DNA of 64,000 nucleotides. It comes from Bacteroidota bacterium. Lineage in GTDB: Bacteria; Bacteroidota; Bacteroidia; Bacteroidales; Cfx3-03. Of the stretch, positions 33,234-42,320 are shown in pieces; within the stretch, counting starts at the first letter, position 1, and the number at the start of each line of letters is the position of its first letter. The position numbers were made by a program, and so were the translations under genes. The stretch is from contig JACAUB010000001.1 of NCBI GenBank assembly GCA_013390605.1, positions 5,122,754 to 5,186,753 of the forward strand, written 5' to 3'. The notes under the pieces are model-generated. The model searched no databases. It was not told the origin of the DNA and saw only the letters and a program-made list of their open reading frames with translations.

Positions 33234-34265
33234 TTAATCAATGGTCATTTCGCCACGCAGGGAGGTCTGCAGAAGCTTTATCTGTTCTTCTCTTAAAAGT
33301 CCAGATCCTAATACAAACATCATTTTAGTTAATGCAGATTCAACAGTGATATCATATCCTCCAATCACGCCAATTCTGTTTAGTTCAGCGCTGGTTTCAT
33401 ATCTCCCCATCTCTACCGATCCCTGTTTGCATTGTGTGACATTCAGAACCAGCATTCCTTTATCGATAGCCGCCTCCAACTGATTAATAAACCAACTGTC
33501 GGTAGGTGCATTTCCAGCGCCATAGGTCTCTAGAACAACACCTTTTAACCCTTCGGCGTTTAAGATACTATTCACAATATTCTCAGAAATGCCCGGGAAT
33601 ATCTTTAGAATAACTACATTACTATCAAGATTTTTGTAGACGCGTAGTCGCTGATAACTGGGTTTGATAATATAATTCTCGTTGTATTTTATATGAACAC
33701 CTACCTCTGCCAGATGTGGATAATTGCCCGAAAGAAAGGCCTTAAAGTTTTCTGCATTGAATTTATAAGTCCTGTTACCGCGTAATAAGTTGTTTTCGAA
33801 ACAGATAGCTACTTCAGGAACAACAGGAAATCCTTTAGAATAGGCCGATGCAATTTCAATTGAGTTAATAATATTTTGCCGTCCATCGCTTCGGGTTACT
33901 CCTAACGGTAATTGCGAACCAGTTAATATGACCGGTTTGTTTAAGTTCTCCAGCATATAACTAAGTGCCGAAGCTGTAAATGCCATGGTGTCGGTTCCAT
34001 GTAATACCACAAACCCATGATATTTTTTGTAATTATCTTCAATCACAGCTGCCAGCTTTATCCAGAAAGGGGGCTGAACATTAGATGAATCAATTAAAGG
34101 ATCGAACGAATGAAAATCAATCTGGAGTTCGTAGCTATGAAGAATTGGAATTTGTTGATAGATGTTTTTAAAATCGAGGGGCTGAAGTGTTCCGGTTAAT
34201 TCGTCTTGAACCATCCCGATGGTACCTCCAGTATAAATAACTAAAATCTTGGTCTTGATCTCCAT
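33234..34265 (-). CDS. ansA: L-asparaginase type I
   Basis: A 343-residue cytoplasmic-type asparaginase that hydrolyses asparagine to aspartate and ammonia. The first nucleophile Thr lies in VIYTGGTIGMVQ, and the second catalytic Thr-Asp in VVLHGTDTMAFTASALSYML, followed by PVILTGSQLPLG. There is no signal peptide, which fits type I. It starts 11 bp after the tatD stop codon, so the two form a short operon. Confidence 0.92.
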   Translation of the reverse strand: MEIKTKILVIYTGGTIGMVQDELTGTLQPLDFKNIYQQIPILHSYELQIDFHSFDPLIDSSNVQPPFWIKLAAVIEDNYKKYHGFVVLHGTDTMAFTASALSYMLENLNKPVILTGSQLPLGVTRSDGRQNIINSIEIASAYSKGFPVVPEVAICFENNLLRGNRTYKFNAENFKAFLSGNYPHLAEVGVHIKYNENYIIKPSYQRLRVYKNLDSNVVILKIFPGISENIVNSILNAEGLKGVVLETYGAGNAPTDSWFINQLEAAIDKGMLVLNVTQCKQGSVEMGRYETSAELNRIGVIGGYDITVESALTKMMFVLGSGLLREEQIKLLQTSLRGEMTID

Positions 34266-34276
34266 ATTTTAGGGGT

Positions 34277-35053
34277 TTAGTCTGCTAAATTAAATAATTT
34301 TGATGCATTATGGGTTGTTTTTATACAAACTTCTTCAAAAGAACAATTTTTTAATACTGCAACCTTTTGCGCAATCAATGTTACATAGGCACTCTCGTTC
34401 CGTTTCCCTCGATAGGGCATGGGGGCCAAAAAGGGTGCATCCGTTTCAATAATTAGTTTTGAAAGATCGATAGCCTGGACTACCTTATCGAGTCCTGAAT
34501 TTTTAAAAGTAACCACGCCACCAATTCCCAAAAGGAATCCTTTTTCTACTGCTTTTTCTGCTTGTGCTACATCGCCTGAAAAACAGTGAAACACACCCGT
34601 TATTCCTTTAAAATCATTTAATACCTCCATAGTTTGATCAAATGAGTTGCGGGTATGAATGGCAACGGGTAACTTCTTTTCGATAGCCCATATAAGCTGC
34701 TGAGAAAAAACCTCAACCTGTTGTGTATAAAAAGTTTGGTCCCAATATAAATCAATGCCAATTTCTCCAACAGCGATGTAGTTTTTCTGATCTTCTCCAA
34801 ATAGCTTGTTTTGAATAATCTCAAGTTCAACTTTATAATTGTCTTTAACAGAAGTGGGGTGAAGCCCCATCATGGGCAAGCATATTTTGGGAAAACTACT
34901 GCAAAGTTTCTCCATACTATCGATAGATTGACTGTCGATATTTGGACAAAGAATATGTTTTACCCCAGAATGAATAGCATTCCTGATTACCTGCTCGCGG
35001 TCATTGTTAAACTCCTCGAGATAGAGATGAGCGTGCGTGTCAATTAAATTCAT
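34277..35053 (-). CDS. tatD: TatD-family metal-dependent DNase
   Basis: A 258-residue TIM-barrel metal hydrolase. The first metal site is IDTHAHLYLEEF, then VGEIGIDLYWD with the bridging Glu, LPVAIHTRNSFDQTMEVL, FHCFSGDVAQAEKAV and the last metal Asp in LIIETDAPFLAP. Family members are 3'-5' exonucleases or deoxyribonucleases with roles in DNA repair. Length is typical. First gene of an operon with ansA. Confidence 0.93.
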   Translation of the reverse strand: MNLIDTHAHLYLEEFNNDREQVIRNAIHSGVKHILCPNIDSQSIDSMEKLCSSFPKICLPMMGLHPTSVKDNYKVELEIIQNKLFGEDQKNYIAVGEIGIDLYWDQTFYTQQVEVFSQQLIWAIEKKLPVAIHTRNSFDQTMEVLNDFKGITGVFHCFSGDVAQAEKAVEKGFLLGIGGVVTFKNSGLDKVVQAIDLSKLIIETDAPFLAPMPYRGKRNESAYVTLIAQKVAVLKNCSFEEVCIKTTHNASKLFNLAD

Positions 35054-35145
35054 GGTGCAAAATTAGTGAAGTGAGTAATGCAATACACCTTTAATTTAAC
35101 AGCGTTGTTTTCTATTTGTTACTTTTGTGGAAAATTTGTGATGAT

Positions 35146-36126
35146 ATGAAGGTTTTAATTATTCGTTTCAGCTCAATAGGTGATATTGTTCTAACAACGC
35201 CCGTCATAAGGTGCATCAAAAAGCAGATAACTGATGTAACGTTGCATTATCTTACGAAGGCTAAATTTAAATCGGTTCTTGAACAAAATCCGTATTTAGA
35301 TAAAATCATTACGATCAATAAAAATGTTGATGAGGTGATGGGTGAGTTGAAAAAAGAGCAGTATGATCTTATTATCGACCTTCACAATAATCTTCGTTCA
35401 TGGCAAACAGTTTTAACGCTTGGGTGTTCATCTCAAGCGTTTAATAAATTAACTCTTCGGAAATGGCTTCGGATATGTTTTAAGATTGATTATCTACCAT
35501 CTATTCATATCGTAGATCGCTATATGGATGCAGCAAAATCGTTGGAGATAACCAACGATGGTACCGGGCTTGATTTCTTTTTAGATCCTGCAAAAGAAGA
35601 TACTTCGCTATCACTTCCTAAATCCTTTCAGAATGATTATCTGGCTATTGTAATAGGTGGACAACATAAAACAAAAATCTATCCCCCTGAGCAGTTGATT
35701 GAATTCTGTAAACTTTATGGCAAACCAGTTGTATTATTAGGAGGGCCGGATGATGTTGAAGCAGGCGAACGTATCGCTGTAGAATGCGGCTCCTACGTCT
35801 ATAATGGGTGCGGTAGATATAGTTTGATGGAGTCGTCATGGTTATTAAAGATGGCCAAACAGGTAATTACCAATGATACAGGTCTCATGCATATTGCCGC
35901 GGCACTCAATAAAGATATTATTTCGATTTGGGGAAATACCATTCCTGAATTTGGAATGACACCCTATCTACCGGAAAATAGTCATTCCGATAGTGAGATA
36001 TTAGAGATAAAGGGTTTGAAATGTAGACCATGCAGTAAGATTGGTTTCAAAAAATGCCCCAAAGGGCATTTTAAATGTATGAAAGAAATCAAGCCGCAAA
36101 TGCTTCTTAATGAGGTTAAAGCGTAA
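35146..36126 (+). CDS. Glycosyltransferase family 9 (heptosyltransferase-like)
   Basis: A 326-residue GT9 enzyme. The N-terminal MKVLIIRFSSIGDIVLTTP is the heptosyltransferase signature, and the C-terminal nucleotide-sugar-binding half has VVLLGGPDDVEAGERIA, QVITNDTGLMHIAAALNK and a Cys-rich KCRPCSKIGFKKCPKGHFKCM end. GT9 enzymes add heptose or related sugars to the lipopolysaccharide core at the inner membrane. The frame begins at an upstream TTG/ATG near 35116, but the family start is the ATG at 35146. A TACTTTTG box lies at 35120-35127. Confidence 0.9.
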   Translation: MKVLIIRFSSIGDIVLTTPVIRCIKKQITDVTLHYLTKAKFKSVLEQNPYLDKIITINKNVDEVMGELKKEQYDLIIDLHNNLRSWQTVLTLGCSSQAFNKLTLRKWLRICFKIDYLPSIHIVDRYMDAAKSLEITNDGTGLDFFLDPAKEDTSLSLPKSFQNDYLAIVIGGQHKTKIYPPEQLIEFCKLYGKPVVLLGGPDDVEAGERIAVECGSYVYNGCGRYSLMESSWLLKMAKQVITNDTGLMHIAAALNKDIISIWGNTIPEFGMTPYLPENSHSDSEILEIKGLKCRPCSKIGFKKCPKGHFKCMKEIKPQMLLNEVKA

Positions 36127-36757
36127 TAAACCCATTATGGTATTTCTCGAATCCTACCTTAGTACTGGGACCATGGCCGGGATAGATAATTGTCTCGTCT
36201 GGTAAAGTATAGAGTTTTTCTTTGATAGAAGCTTCAAGCACCTCATAATTACCGGTTGGGAAATCAGTACGCCCAATGCTGGCATAAAATATCACATCGC
36301 CTGTAATTACAAATCCGCTTTCTTTACTATACAAGCAGATACTTCCATCTGCATGACCGGGTGTATATAGAATTTCGAGTTCATTATCACCAACTTTTAC
36401 CTGGTCGCCCTCTTCCAGCTCCTGATCAGGATAGATGACCTTATCGAGTTTTAGTGCCAGGGCAGAGGCAAAATTCATGGCATTGGCATAAAAATAGGCC
36501 GATTTAGGATGAGCGGCTAATTTTAATGATAACTTTTCTGTAATGGCAGCATTGCCTAAAATATGATCGACATGCGCATGCGTATTGATGACAAATAACG
36601 GTTTAAAATTCTCCTTTTCGAGAAAATCAGTTAGTCTGGTGACCTCAGTAATGCTACTACAGGCAGGGTCAACAATAATACATTCGCCATTTTCGGCAGA
36701 AACAATATATGTGTTCACTTGGAAAGCATTGAAAACAAGCGTTTTTACTTTTAGCAT
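36116..36757 (-). CDS. MBL-fold metallo-hydrolase (glyoxalase II-like)
   Basis: A 213-residue metallo-beta-lactamase-fold enzyme. The metal motif is VINTHAHVDHILGN (THxHxDH), the second-site His is in LYTPGHADGSICLYS, Asp in VITGDVIFYASIGRTDFP, and the last His in IIYPGHGPSTKVGFEK. This arrangement is that of the hydroxyacylglutathione hydrolase-like group, whose bacterial members often hydrolyse thioesters of unknown identity. Its stop overlaps the convergent GT9 gene by 11 bp. Confidence 0.88.
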   Translation of the reverse strand: MLKVKTLVFNAFQVNTYIVSAENGECIIVDPACSSITEVTRLTDFLEKENFKPLFVINTHAHVDHILGNAAITEKLSLKLAAHPKSAYFYANAMNFASALALKLDKVIYPDQELEEGDQVKVGDNELEILYTPGHADGSICLYSKESGFVITGDVIFYASIGRTDFPTGNYEVLEASIKEKLYTLPDETIIYPGHGPSTKVGFEKYHNGFITL

Positions 36758-36860
36758 AAGCTTTAGAGGTTTTTGAATGAAAGCCGTACAAAAATAGGTT
36801 ATTTAGCTTAAAAAAATTTTAACTTAGCATCGTACTTTATTAGTGCAAAATGTGGTGCCA

Positions 36861-39800
36861 ATGATCAGATATTTTTACATGCGAAGTAAGTCGTTTATCT
36901 TGACTGCCACACTTATAATGGCAATGTTAACCGCTTTCGAACCTTTAGCTCATGCACAGTTTTATAATGGTTCGCAGCTGACTTTTGGAAAAAATAGAAT
37001 TCAACACAAGAATTTTATCTGGAATTACTATCGGTTTTCTGAATTCGATACCTATTTTTATGCTAATGGCGCACCGTTAGCACAGCATTGTGCCCGATAT
37101 GGCCGAGAACAACTTCGAGAATTGGAGTCAACTTTGCAGAATAATCTTGATGGAAAAATTCAATTTGTTATTTTTAATACGCTGACCGACTTAAAACAAA
37201 GCAACCTGGGGCTTCTGTCGAATGAGAAATATAATATTGGTGGTATAACACATATTCTTGGACGAAAGGTTTTACTCTATTTTGATGGTGATTACGGATC
37301 GTTTGAAAAACAGATCAGAGCAGGGATTGCTAAGATATTACTTGATCAATTGATATATGGTTCTTCTTTGGGATCGCAGGTGAAGAATAATGCGCTATCA
37401 AATTACCCTGACTGGTATATCAGTGGATTGATTTCATATCTATCTGAAGATTGGAATACGCATATTGATAACTTTGTGAAGGATGGTATTTTAAAAGGCA
37501 GATATTCAAAGTTAAATTCATTAAAAGAGACCGATGCATTATATGCAGGCCATTCTTTTTGGAAGTTTATTGGTGATAAGTATGGTCGAAATACCATCCC
37601 CGCTATTGTATATGCTTCTAAGATGAGCAGAAAAGCAGCCAATGGCTTTTCTTCTGAATTAGGTGTTACATTACCTGAACTGGAGAAGCTATGGTTGGCT
37701 GATCTTAAAGCTCGGTATCAGGCAGATGAACTAAATAGAAATCCGCTTCCTAAAAACTTAATTATACCTCATCCAAAACTAGAACCCTTATATCATCGGT
37801 TGAGACTCAGCCCTGATGGACAAAAAGCTGCATATTTAACCAATGAGGCAGGTAAATCTATAGTCTATATCTATGATTTTGCAAAAAAGAAAGCTACACG
37901 CATCTATTCATTAGGCCATCGACTAGATGAAAAAGTTGACGATACCTATCCGTTACTGGCATGGCATCCTACCGGTAAAGTATTAGCCATGGTTGTTGAA
38001 CGAAAAGGTTTTATTAATATCGATTTTTATACTGTTGCCAAGAAACAATGGGTTACAAAAATTATCTATAATCTCGACAAGATACTCGATTTTAGCTACT
38101 CGTCTGATGGCCTTAACTTTGTGATGTCTGCTATCTTAAAGGGTCAGAGTGATTTGTTTGTTTTTAATGTAGCCTCTAATTCTTATGAGCAGTTGTCTAA
38201 TGATACCTACAACGATTTAAATCCACGATTCATCAATAATAATACTGAGATTGTTTTTAGCTCTAACAGACCGGTCGATACTCTCCCTTCGCCAAAGGCC
38301 AAAGTTGATGAGGATATTAAGTATAATCCAAACAATGATATCTTTATTTATGATTATGCAAATCGGAGTAATAAACTAAAACGTATCACTAATACTCCAC
38401 TTGCAAACGATTACCAACCTGTTGAATGGTCTGACGGACACATTGGTTTTTTGAGTGACGAAAGTGGTATTTCTAATGCATATATAGCCGGTTACGATAG
38501 TACGCTCACTGCAGTTGATACCATTTCGCATTATCGCTATTTTAGTAAGAACTGGGCGATCAGTAATTATAAACGTAATATTACAGACTTCGATGCGAGT
38601 GTAAGTGCGCGCAAAGTTGCTATGGTTGTTTTTGAAGACAGACGGTACCGCATGTTTACAACGATGATGCCTGAGCCGGGTGAAACCGAACCACTGAAAA
38701 TAGCCGGTACTACGTATCATACTGCTATTGAAAAACAGGCTCCTGAGTATCTGAAAGTTGCTGTTAAGAAGCGAACAGGACATCGAAGGCTGACAAATGT
38801 GCTTGAAAAAGAGATCCTCATACCCAAGGATTCTACTACTGGTGCTAAGATAAAAGTACCGCATGATACGACCTTGTATGATTTTTCGAGGGCTTCCGTA
38901 TTGTCAATACCGAAAAAGGATAGTCTGTACAAATTGAAATTTCAGGCAGTAACCACGTTGGTCAAGCTTGATACAACTCGTTCCGGCACACCACCGCAGC
39001 AAAACAACTATGATGTAGAATACTTTGTTAACGAGTTAGTTAGTCAGATAGACTATTCCAATCTCAATACTTCATATCAGCCTTTCTCAGGAGGTAACGG
39101 ACCTATTTATCTCAATCCCACAATGAATGCTTTATTGATGGTGGGTGGAACAGATTTGCTTGAGGACTATCGTATATCGGGTGGTGTAAGATTAAATCCT
39201 GATCTGGTGAATAATGAATACATGTTGAGTTTTGCTAATCTCAAGAACCGATTTGATAAGGAGTTTGTATTTCATCGTTCTTCACTAGAGGAGGATTATA
39301 ATGGTTATACTCTGCGTCATAAAATCCACGAAGCATCATTTATCGGAACCTGGCCATTTACGAATGTCTTTGCGGCAAAAGGGACATTTTCATTTAGAAA
39401 TGACCGCTCAGTGTGGTTAGCGCTTGATAAACCATCACTTCAACAAAAGGATGAGATAAAGTCGTGGCTTTCATTAAAGGGCGAGTTGGTTTATGATAAT
39501 ACCCGTGAGATTGAAACAAATATACTCCAGGGTACACGTTTTAAGGTATTTGGAGAATATTATTATCAGATAAACAAAGCCAATAGTACCCTATCGTCTG
39601 TTGGATTCGATTTCCGTCATTATCTTCGTATCCATCGTTGCTTTATCTGGGCAAATAGGATAGCCGGAGCCTCTTCATTTGGTCAAAATAAGATTATCTA
39701 TTATTTGGGTGGTGTTGATAACTGGATAGGCGCCAAATTCAATAAAGATATTCCTATCGATTATACGCAGAACTATGCTTATCAAACGTTGGCTACTAAT

Positions 39801-40190
39801 ATGCGAGGTTTTGATCAGAATATCCGCAATGGTAATAATTTTATGGTTATTAATTCTGAACTTCGCTTCCCTGTATTCAAATATCTGCTGAATTCACCGA
39901 CCCGAATTGGAATTATTGATAACTTTCAGGTGGTTGGCTTTGGCGATATTGGAACAGCCTGGTCAGGGCCGAATCCTTTTGGAAATAACATGCTCTTTAC
40001 CCGTTATGTATATCAAAAACCCATCATGGCCATTGTTCATGAGCAGCGCGATCCTATTGTAGAGGGAATGGGTTTTGGTCTGCGTACAAGGCTCTTTGGA
40101 TACTTTATCCGAGCAGATTGGGCATGGGGTGTTGAAGACGGTATTGTTCAGAATCGGAAGTTTTATATTTCGCTCAGTCTTGATTTCTAG
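36861..40190 (+). CDS. Large TolB-like propeller / outer-membrane barrel protein
   Basis: About 1109 residues. A signal peptide (SFILTATLIMAMLTAFEPLAHA) is followed by an N-terminal domain of about 250 residues with a peptidase MA-like pattern (VLLYFDGDYGSFEKQIRAG... and SNYPDWYISGLISYLSEDW). Next comes a PD40/TolB-like beta-propeller (LSPDGQKAAYLTNEAGKSIV, FVMSAILKGQSDLFVFN, ELVFSSNRP-like IVFSSNRPVD). The C-terminal part is a barrel-like region ending in an aromatic residue (FYISLSLDF), typical of outer-membrane insertion. The catalytic HExxH of MA peptidases is not visible. Translation could start at GTG 36843, ATG 36861 or ATG 36879; 36861 is chosen. Confidence 0.75.
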   Translation: MIRYFYMRSKSFILTATLIMAMLTAFEPLAHAQFYNGSQLTFGKNRIQHKNFIWNYYRFSEFDTYFYANGAPLAQHCARYGREQLRELESTLQNNLDGKIQFVIFNTLTDLKQSNLGLLSNEKYNIGGITHILGRKVLLYFDGDYGSFEKQIRAGIAKILLDQLIYGSSLGSQVKNNALSNYPDWYISGLISYLSEDWNTHIDNFVKDGILKGRYSKLNSLKETDALYAGHSFWKFIGDKYGRNTIPAIVYASKMSRKAANGFSSELGVTLPELEKLWLADLKARYQADELNRNPLPKNLIIPHPKLEPLYHRLRLSPDGQKAAYLTNEAGKSIVYIYDFAKKKATRIYSLGHRLDEKVDDTYPLLAWHPTGKVLAMVVERKGFINIDFYTVAKKQWVTKIIYNLDKILDFSYSSDGLNFVMSAILKGQSDLFVFNVASNSYEQLSNDTYNDLNPRFINNNTEIVFSSNRPVDTLPSPKAKVDEDIKYNPNNDIFIYDYANRSNKLKRITNTPLANDYQPVEWSDGHIGFLSDESGISNAYIAGYDSTLTAVDTISHYRYFSKNWAISNYKRNITDFDASVSARKVAMVVFEDRRYRMFTTMMPEPGETEPLKIAGTTYHTAIEKQAPEYLKVAVKKRTGHRRLTNVLEKEILIPKDSTTGAKIKVPHDTTLYDFSRASVLSIPKKDSLYKLKFQAVTTLVKLDTTRSGTPPQQNNYDVEYFVNELVSQIDYSNLNTSYQPFSGGNGPIYLNPTMNALLMVGGTDLLEDYRISGGVRLNPDLVNNEYMLSFANLKNRFDKEFVFHRSSLEEDYNGYTLRHKIHEASFIGTWPFTNVFAAKGTFSFRNDRSVWLALDKPSLQQKDEIKSWLSLKGELVYDNTREIETNILQGTRFKVFGEYYYQINKANSTLSSVGFDFRHYLRIHRCFIWANRIAGASSFGQNKIIYYLGGVDNWIGAKFNKDIPIDYTQNYAYQTLATNMRGFDQNIRNGNNFMVINSELRFPVFKYLLNSPTRIGIIDNFQVVGFGDIGTAWSGPNPFGNNMLFTRYVYQKPIMAIVHEQRDPIVEGMGFGLRTRLFGYFIRADWAWGVEDGIVQNRKFYISLSLDF

Positions 40191-40267
40191 TTTTATACAA
40201 AAAGCCCTACATCTACACTCTTTCAAGTCACAAGGAGTGCAAAGCTATTAGCTAAAACCGACGTTCA

Positions 40268-40303
40268 GTATAAAAAAAAGCTACTCAATTGAGTAGCTTT
40301 TTT
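40268..40303 (+). terminator. Strong terminator
   Basis: AAAAAAGCTACTCA / TGAGTAGCTTTTTTT, a long stem with an A-run before and T-run after, so it can act on both strands. It separates the barrel protein from the cupredoxin gene. Confidence 0.85.
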
Positions 40304-40405
40304 TATGAATAAACTAATTTTCTAAATTTTAGTAAAGTCATTTGAAATGAGATTACAGAATAGTAAGGGTTTGAAATAATTAGTGTAAATAGTTTTATAT
40401 CAATA

Positions 40406-40798
40406 TTATTGAACAATGATTGTCCCAGTCATACCTGCATGAAAAGTACATTTGTAAGTGTATGTTCCAGCTGTGTTAAACTGATAGCTGTAGGTTCCTC
40501 CTAGTCCAAATGATGGACTTTGGAAAAGTCCTGTATTACTAAATACATCATGCATATCACTATCTTTATTTGTCCAGGTAATTGTAGTTCCAACTGCTAC
40601 GGTTTTTGATGAAGGAACGAATGATAAATTTTGCATCCATACTTCATTTGTTCCCGGGCTTGATCCTGGCGTAGGTGTTGGAGTGGTTGGTGTTGTATTG
40701 GATCCATCACTGCTCTTGCTACAACTATTTGTAATTATGAGTGTTGAAAAGAGCATAATCATTAACCAAGCATTTGAAAGCGATTTTAAAGTTTTCAT
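40406..40798 (-). CDS. Plastocyanin-like cupredoxin lipoprotein
   Basis: A 130-residue lipoprotein: signal with lipobox LIITNSC, a Thr/Pro linker (TTPTTPTPTPGSSPG) and one cupredoxin domain. Copper ligands are evident: His in DSDMHDVFSN and the Cys-His-Met set in YTYKCTFHAGMTGTIIV. It is therefore a type 1 blue-copper electron carrier facing the periplasm or cell surface. Its electron partner is not in the window. Confidence 0.9.
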   Translation of the reverse strand: MKTLKSLSNAWLMIMLFSTLIITNSCSKSSDGSNTTPTTPTPTPGSSPGTNEVWMQNLSFVPSSKTVAVGTTITWTNKDSDMHDVFSNTGLFQSPSFGLGGTYSYQFNTAGTYTYKCTFHAGMTGTIIVQ

Positions 40799-41519
40799 AA
40801 TATTTAATCTTTAATATTATCTACTCATGTGGCTTTTCGAATTTACCCCGTTTTTTAAAGTGGGATCTGGCCTCCACTTTTTTTAAAAAATCATTTTCGT
40901 TTGATCATTCCCAGCATAAGACCTGATTTATTCTTTTTCTGGATTTTTAGAATCTTCATTAACACATAGAATTGTATGAAATTTAATCGTGGAATATTTT
41001 AATGAAGAGGGGCGGGGCAGTACCTTAAAGGTTCTTAGGTTGACGATTTGCTATTATCGGGGATTCATTCTCTTTACGAACGTCAATTATACCCTTTATA
41101 GTCGTCTTCTGATTTTTTCTCAATGAATTGTTCTAAGAATATGAAATCCAATTCATAAAGTTAGTGGAGTAGTTGGTCGTTTTATAAGATCGCCAAACTC
41201 ATTACTTCCCTTTTGATCGGCAACACAGTTTAAGTTATTTGCCTCTGCTTTTTCTGTTGTGATTGCCTTTTCGTGACTTATTTAGAATGATTATAGATTG
41301 TCTATCAACAAACGATACATGATCATGTTCGATGAATCTTGAAAATAATAATATTGATAATTTCAATTAATAAAAATTGATTTTAACAGAAAGTGATTTT
41401 GAAATACTTTGTGGGTTGAAGAATTGCCATGAATTGATGACAATGTGATGTAAAACCAATATAGAGTTTATATAGAAGATAAATACTTTCTATTCTAAGT
41501 AGTTAATGGGTACTTAACC

Positions 41520-41555
41520 GGTATCATATTCGTTTTATGATAAGAATATGATACC
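41520..41555. repeat. 12-bp perfect inverted repeat
   Basis: GGTATCATATTC (41520-41531) and GAATATGATACC (41544-41555) with a 12-bp spacer. The ATG of the small frame below lies inside the right arm, so it could be an operator or a translation-controlling hairpin. Confidence 0.6.
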
Positions 41556-41667
41556 TGACAACTATCTGAGGCCGATTTACGAACGGGCTTTGCGTTTATC
41601 TGTGTCAGATCATCATATCGTTGAAACTGATTTCGGATTCAGTCAAGCGGAGATGAGACTATGGTAA
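41548..41667 (+). CDS. Possible 39-residue peptide or gene fragment
   Basis: ATG to TAA encoding MIPDNYLRPIYERALRLSVS then DHHIVETDFGFSQAEMRLW. The composition is protein-like and richer in G+C than the surroundings. I recognise no family and saw no ribosome-binding site. It could be a remnant of a larger gene. Confidence 0.25.
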   Translation: MIPDNYLRPIYERALRLSVSDHHIVETDFGFSQAEMRLW

Positions 41668-42320
41668 AGCTGAATTTAAATCAGTCTTTTTGATACGTTA
41701 TGATGGCATTGACTTTACTCAGTCTCCGAAACTAAAAATATACTACATGAAGAATAAAAATACTATTCTAAATGTTTGGCTTTATTTTTTTTGTTGTAAT
41801 TCATATTTGGCGACTTTTGAGATCAATATTTTGGAGTATGACTTTCTTTCAATGCTACAGAAACAAGTGATAAGGAGTGATTTCGTTTGATCTGATACAT
41901 TAAAATAAATACATTATAAAATAGACAAACATTCCATGTTACTATATTTTTGATTCAAATTATTTATTTTTTATAATAAAAAAGTGGTTTATTTTATTTT
42001 ATTTACTGTTATTTGCAGACCCGAACGGAAAGGGAAACCGATCTCTTATACGATTCTGATATTCAGTGCTGTGATGCTATTTTGGACTAGTTGTGTGTGT
42101 TAATTTAATGTAAACAAAGTATGAAACTGTTTAAGTAAAAAAAACTTATTAATAGTCATAAAAATTAATAGTCAATGTGTTATGAAATAAATGCTGAATA
42201 TTGTTAATAACTGTATTTGCCCTTTGGGTATTACAAGCAGTATTTTAAACATTGCAAACAGCGAACAGGATAATTTTGATAATTTATTGTTAATCAAAGT
42301 TATACAATTAGTAAAAACGC

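Larger units (their letters stand above)
40799..42320. other. 1.5-kb AT-rich region without a clear gene
   Basis: No gene with a recognisable family was found. It contains a 12-bp perfect inverted repeat (41520-41555), a 39-codon frame (41548-41667) and many stop codons. I looked for a cobalamin riboswitch ahead of the B12-dependent reductase and did not see the B12 box. Confidence 0.5.

Noticed and set aside
41690..41890. Plus-strand frame of 66 codons
   Set aside because: AT-rich, no motif and no conserved start; probably chance.
40799..42320. Possible cobalamin riboswitch ahead of the B12-dependent reductase
   Set aside because: No B12 box or matching helices were seen in the 1.5 kb upstream.
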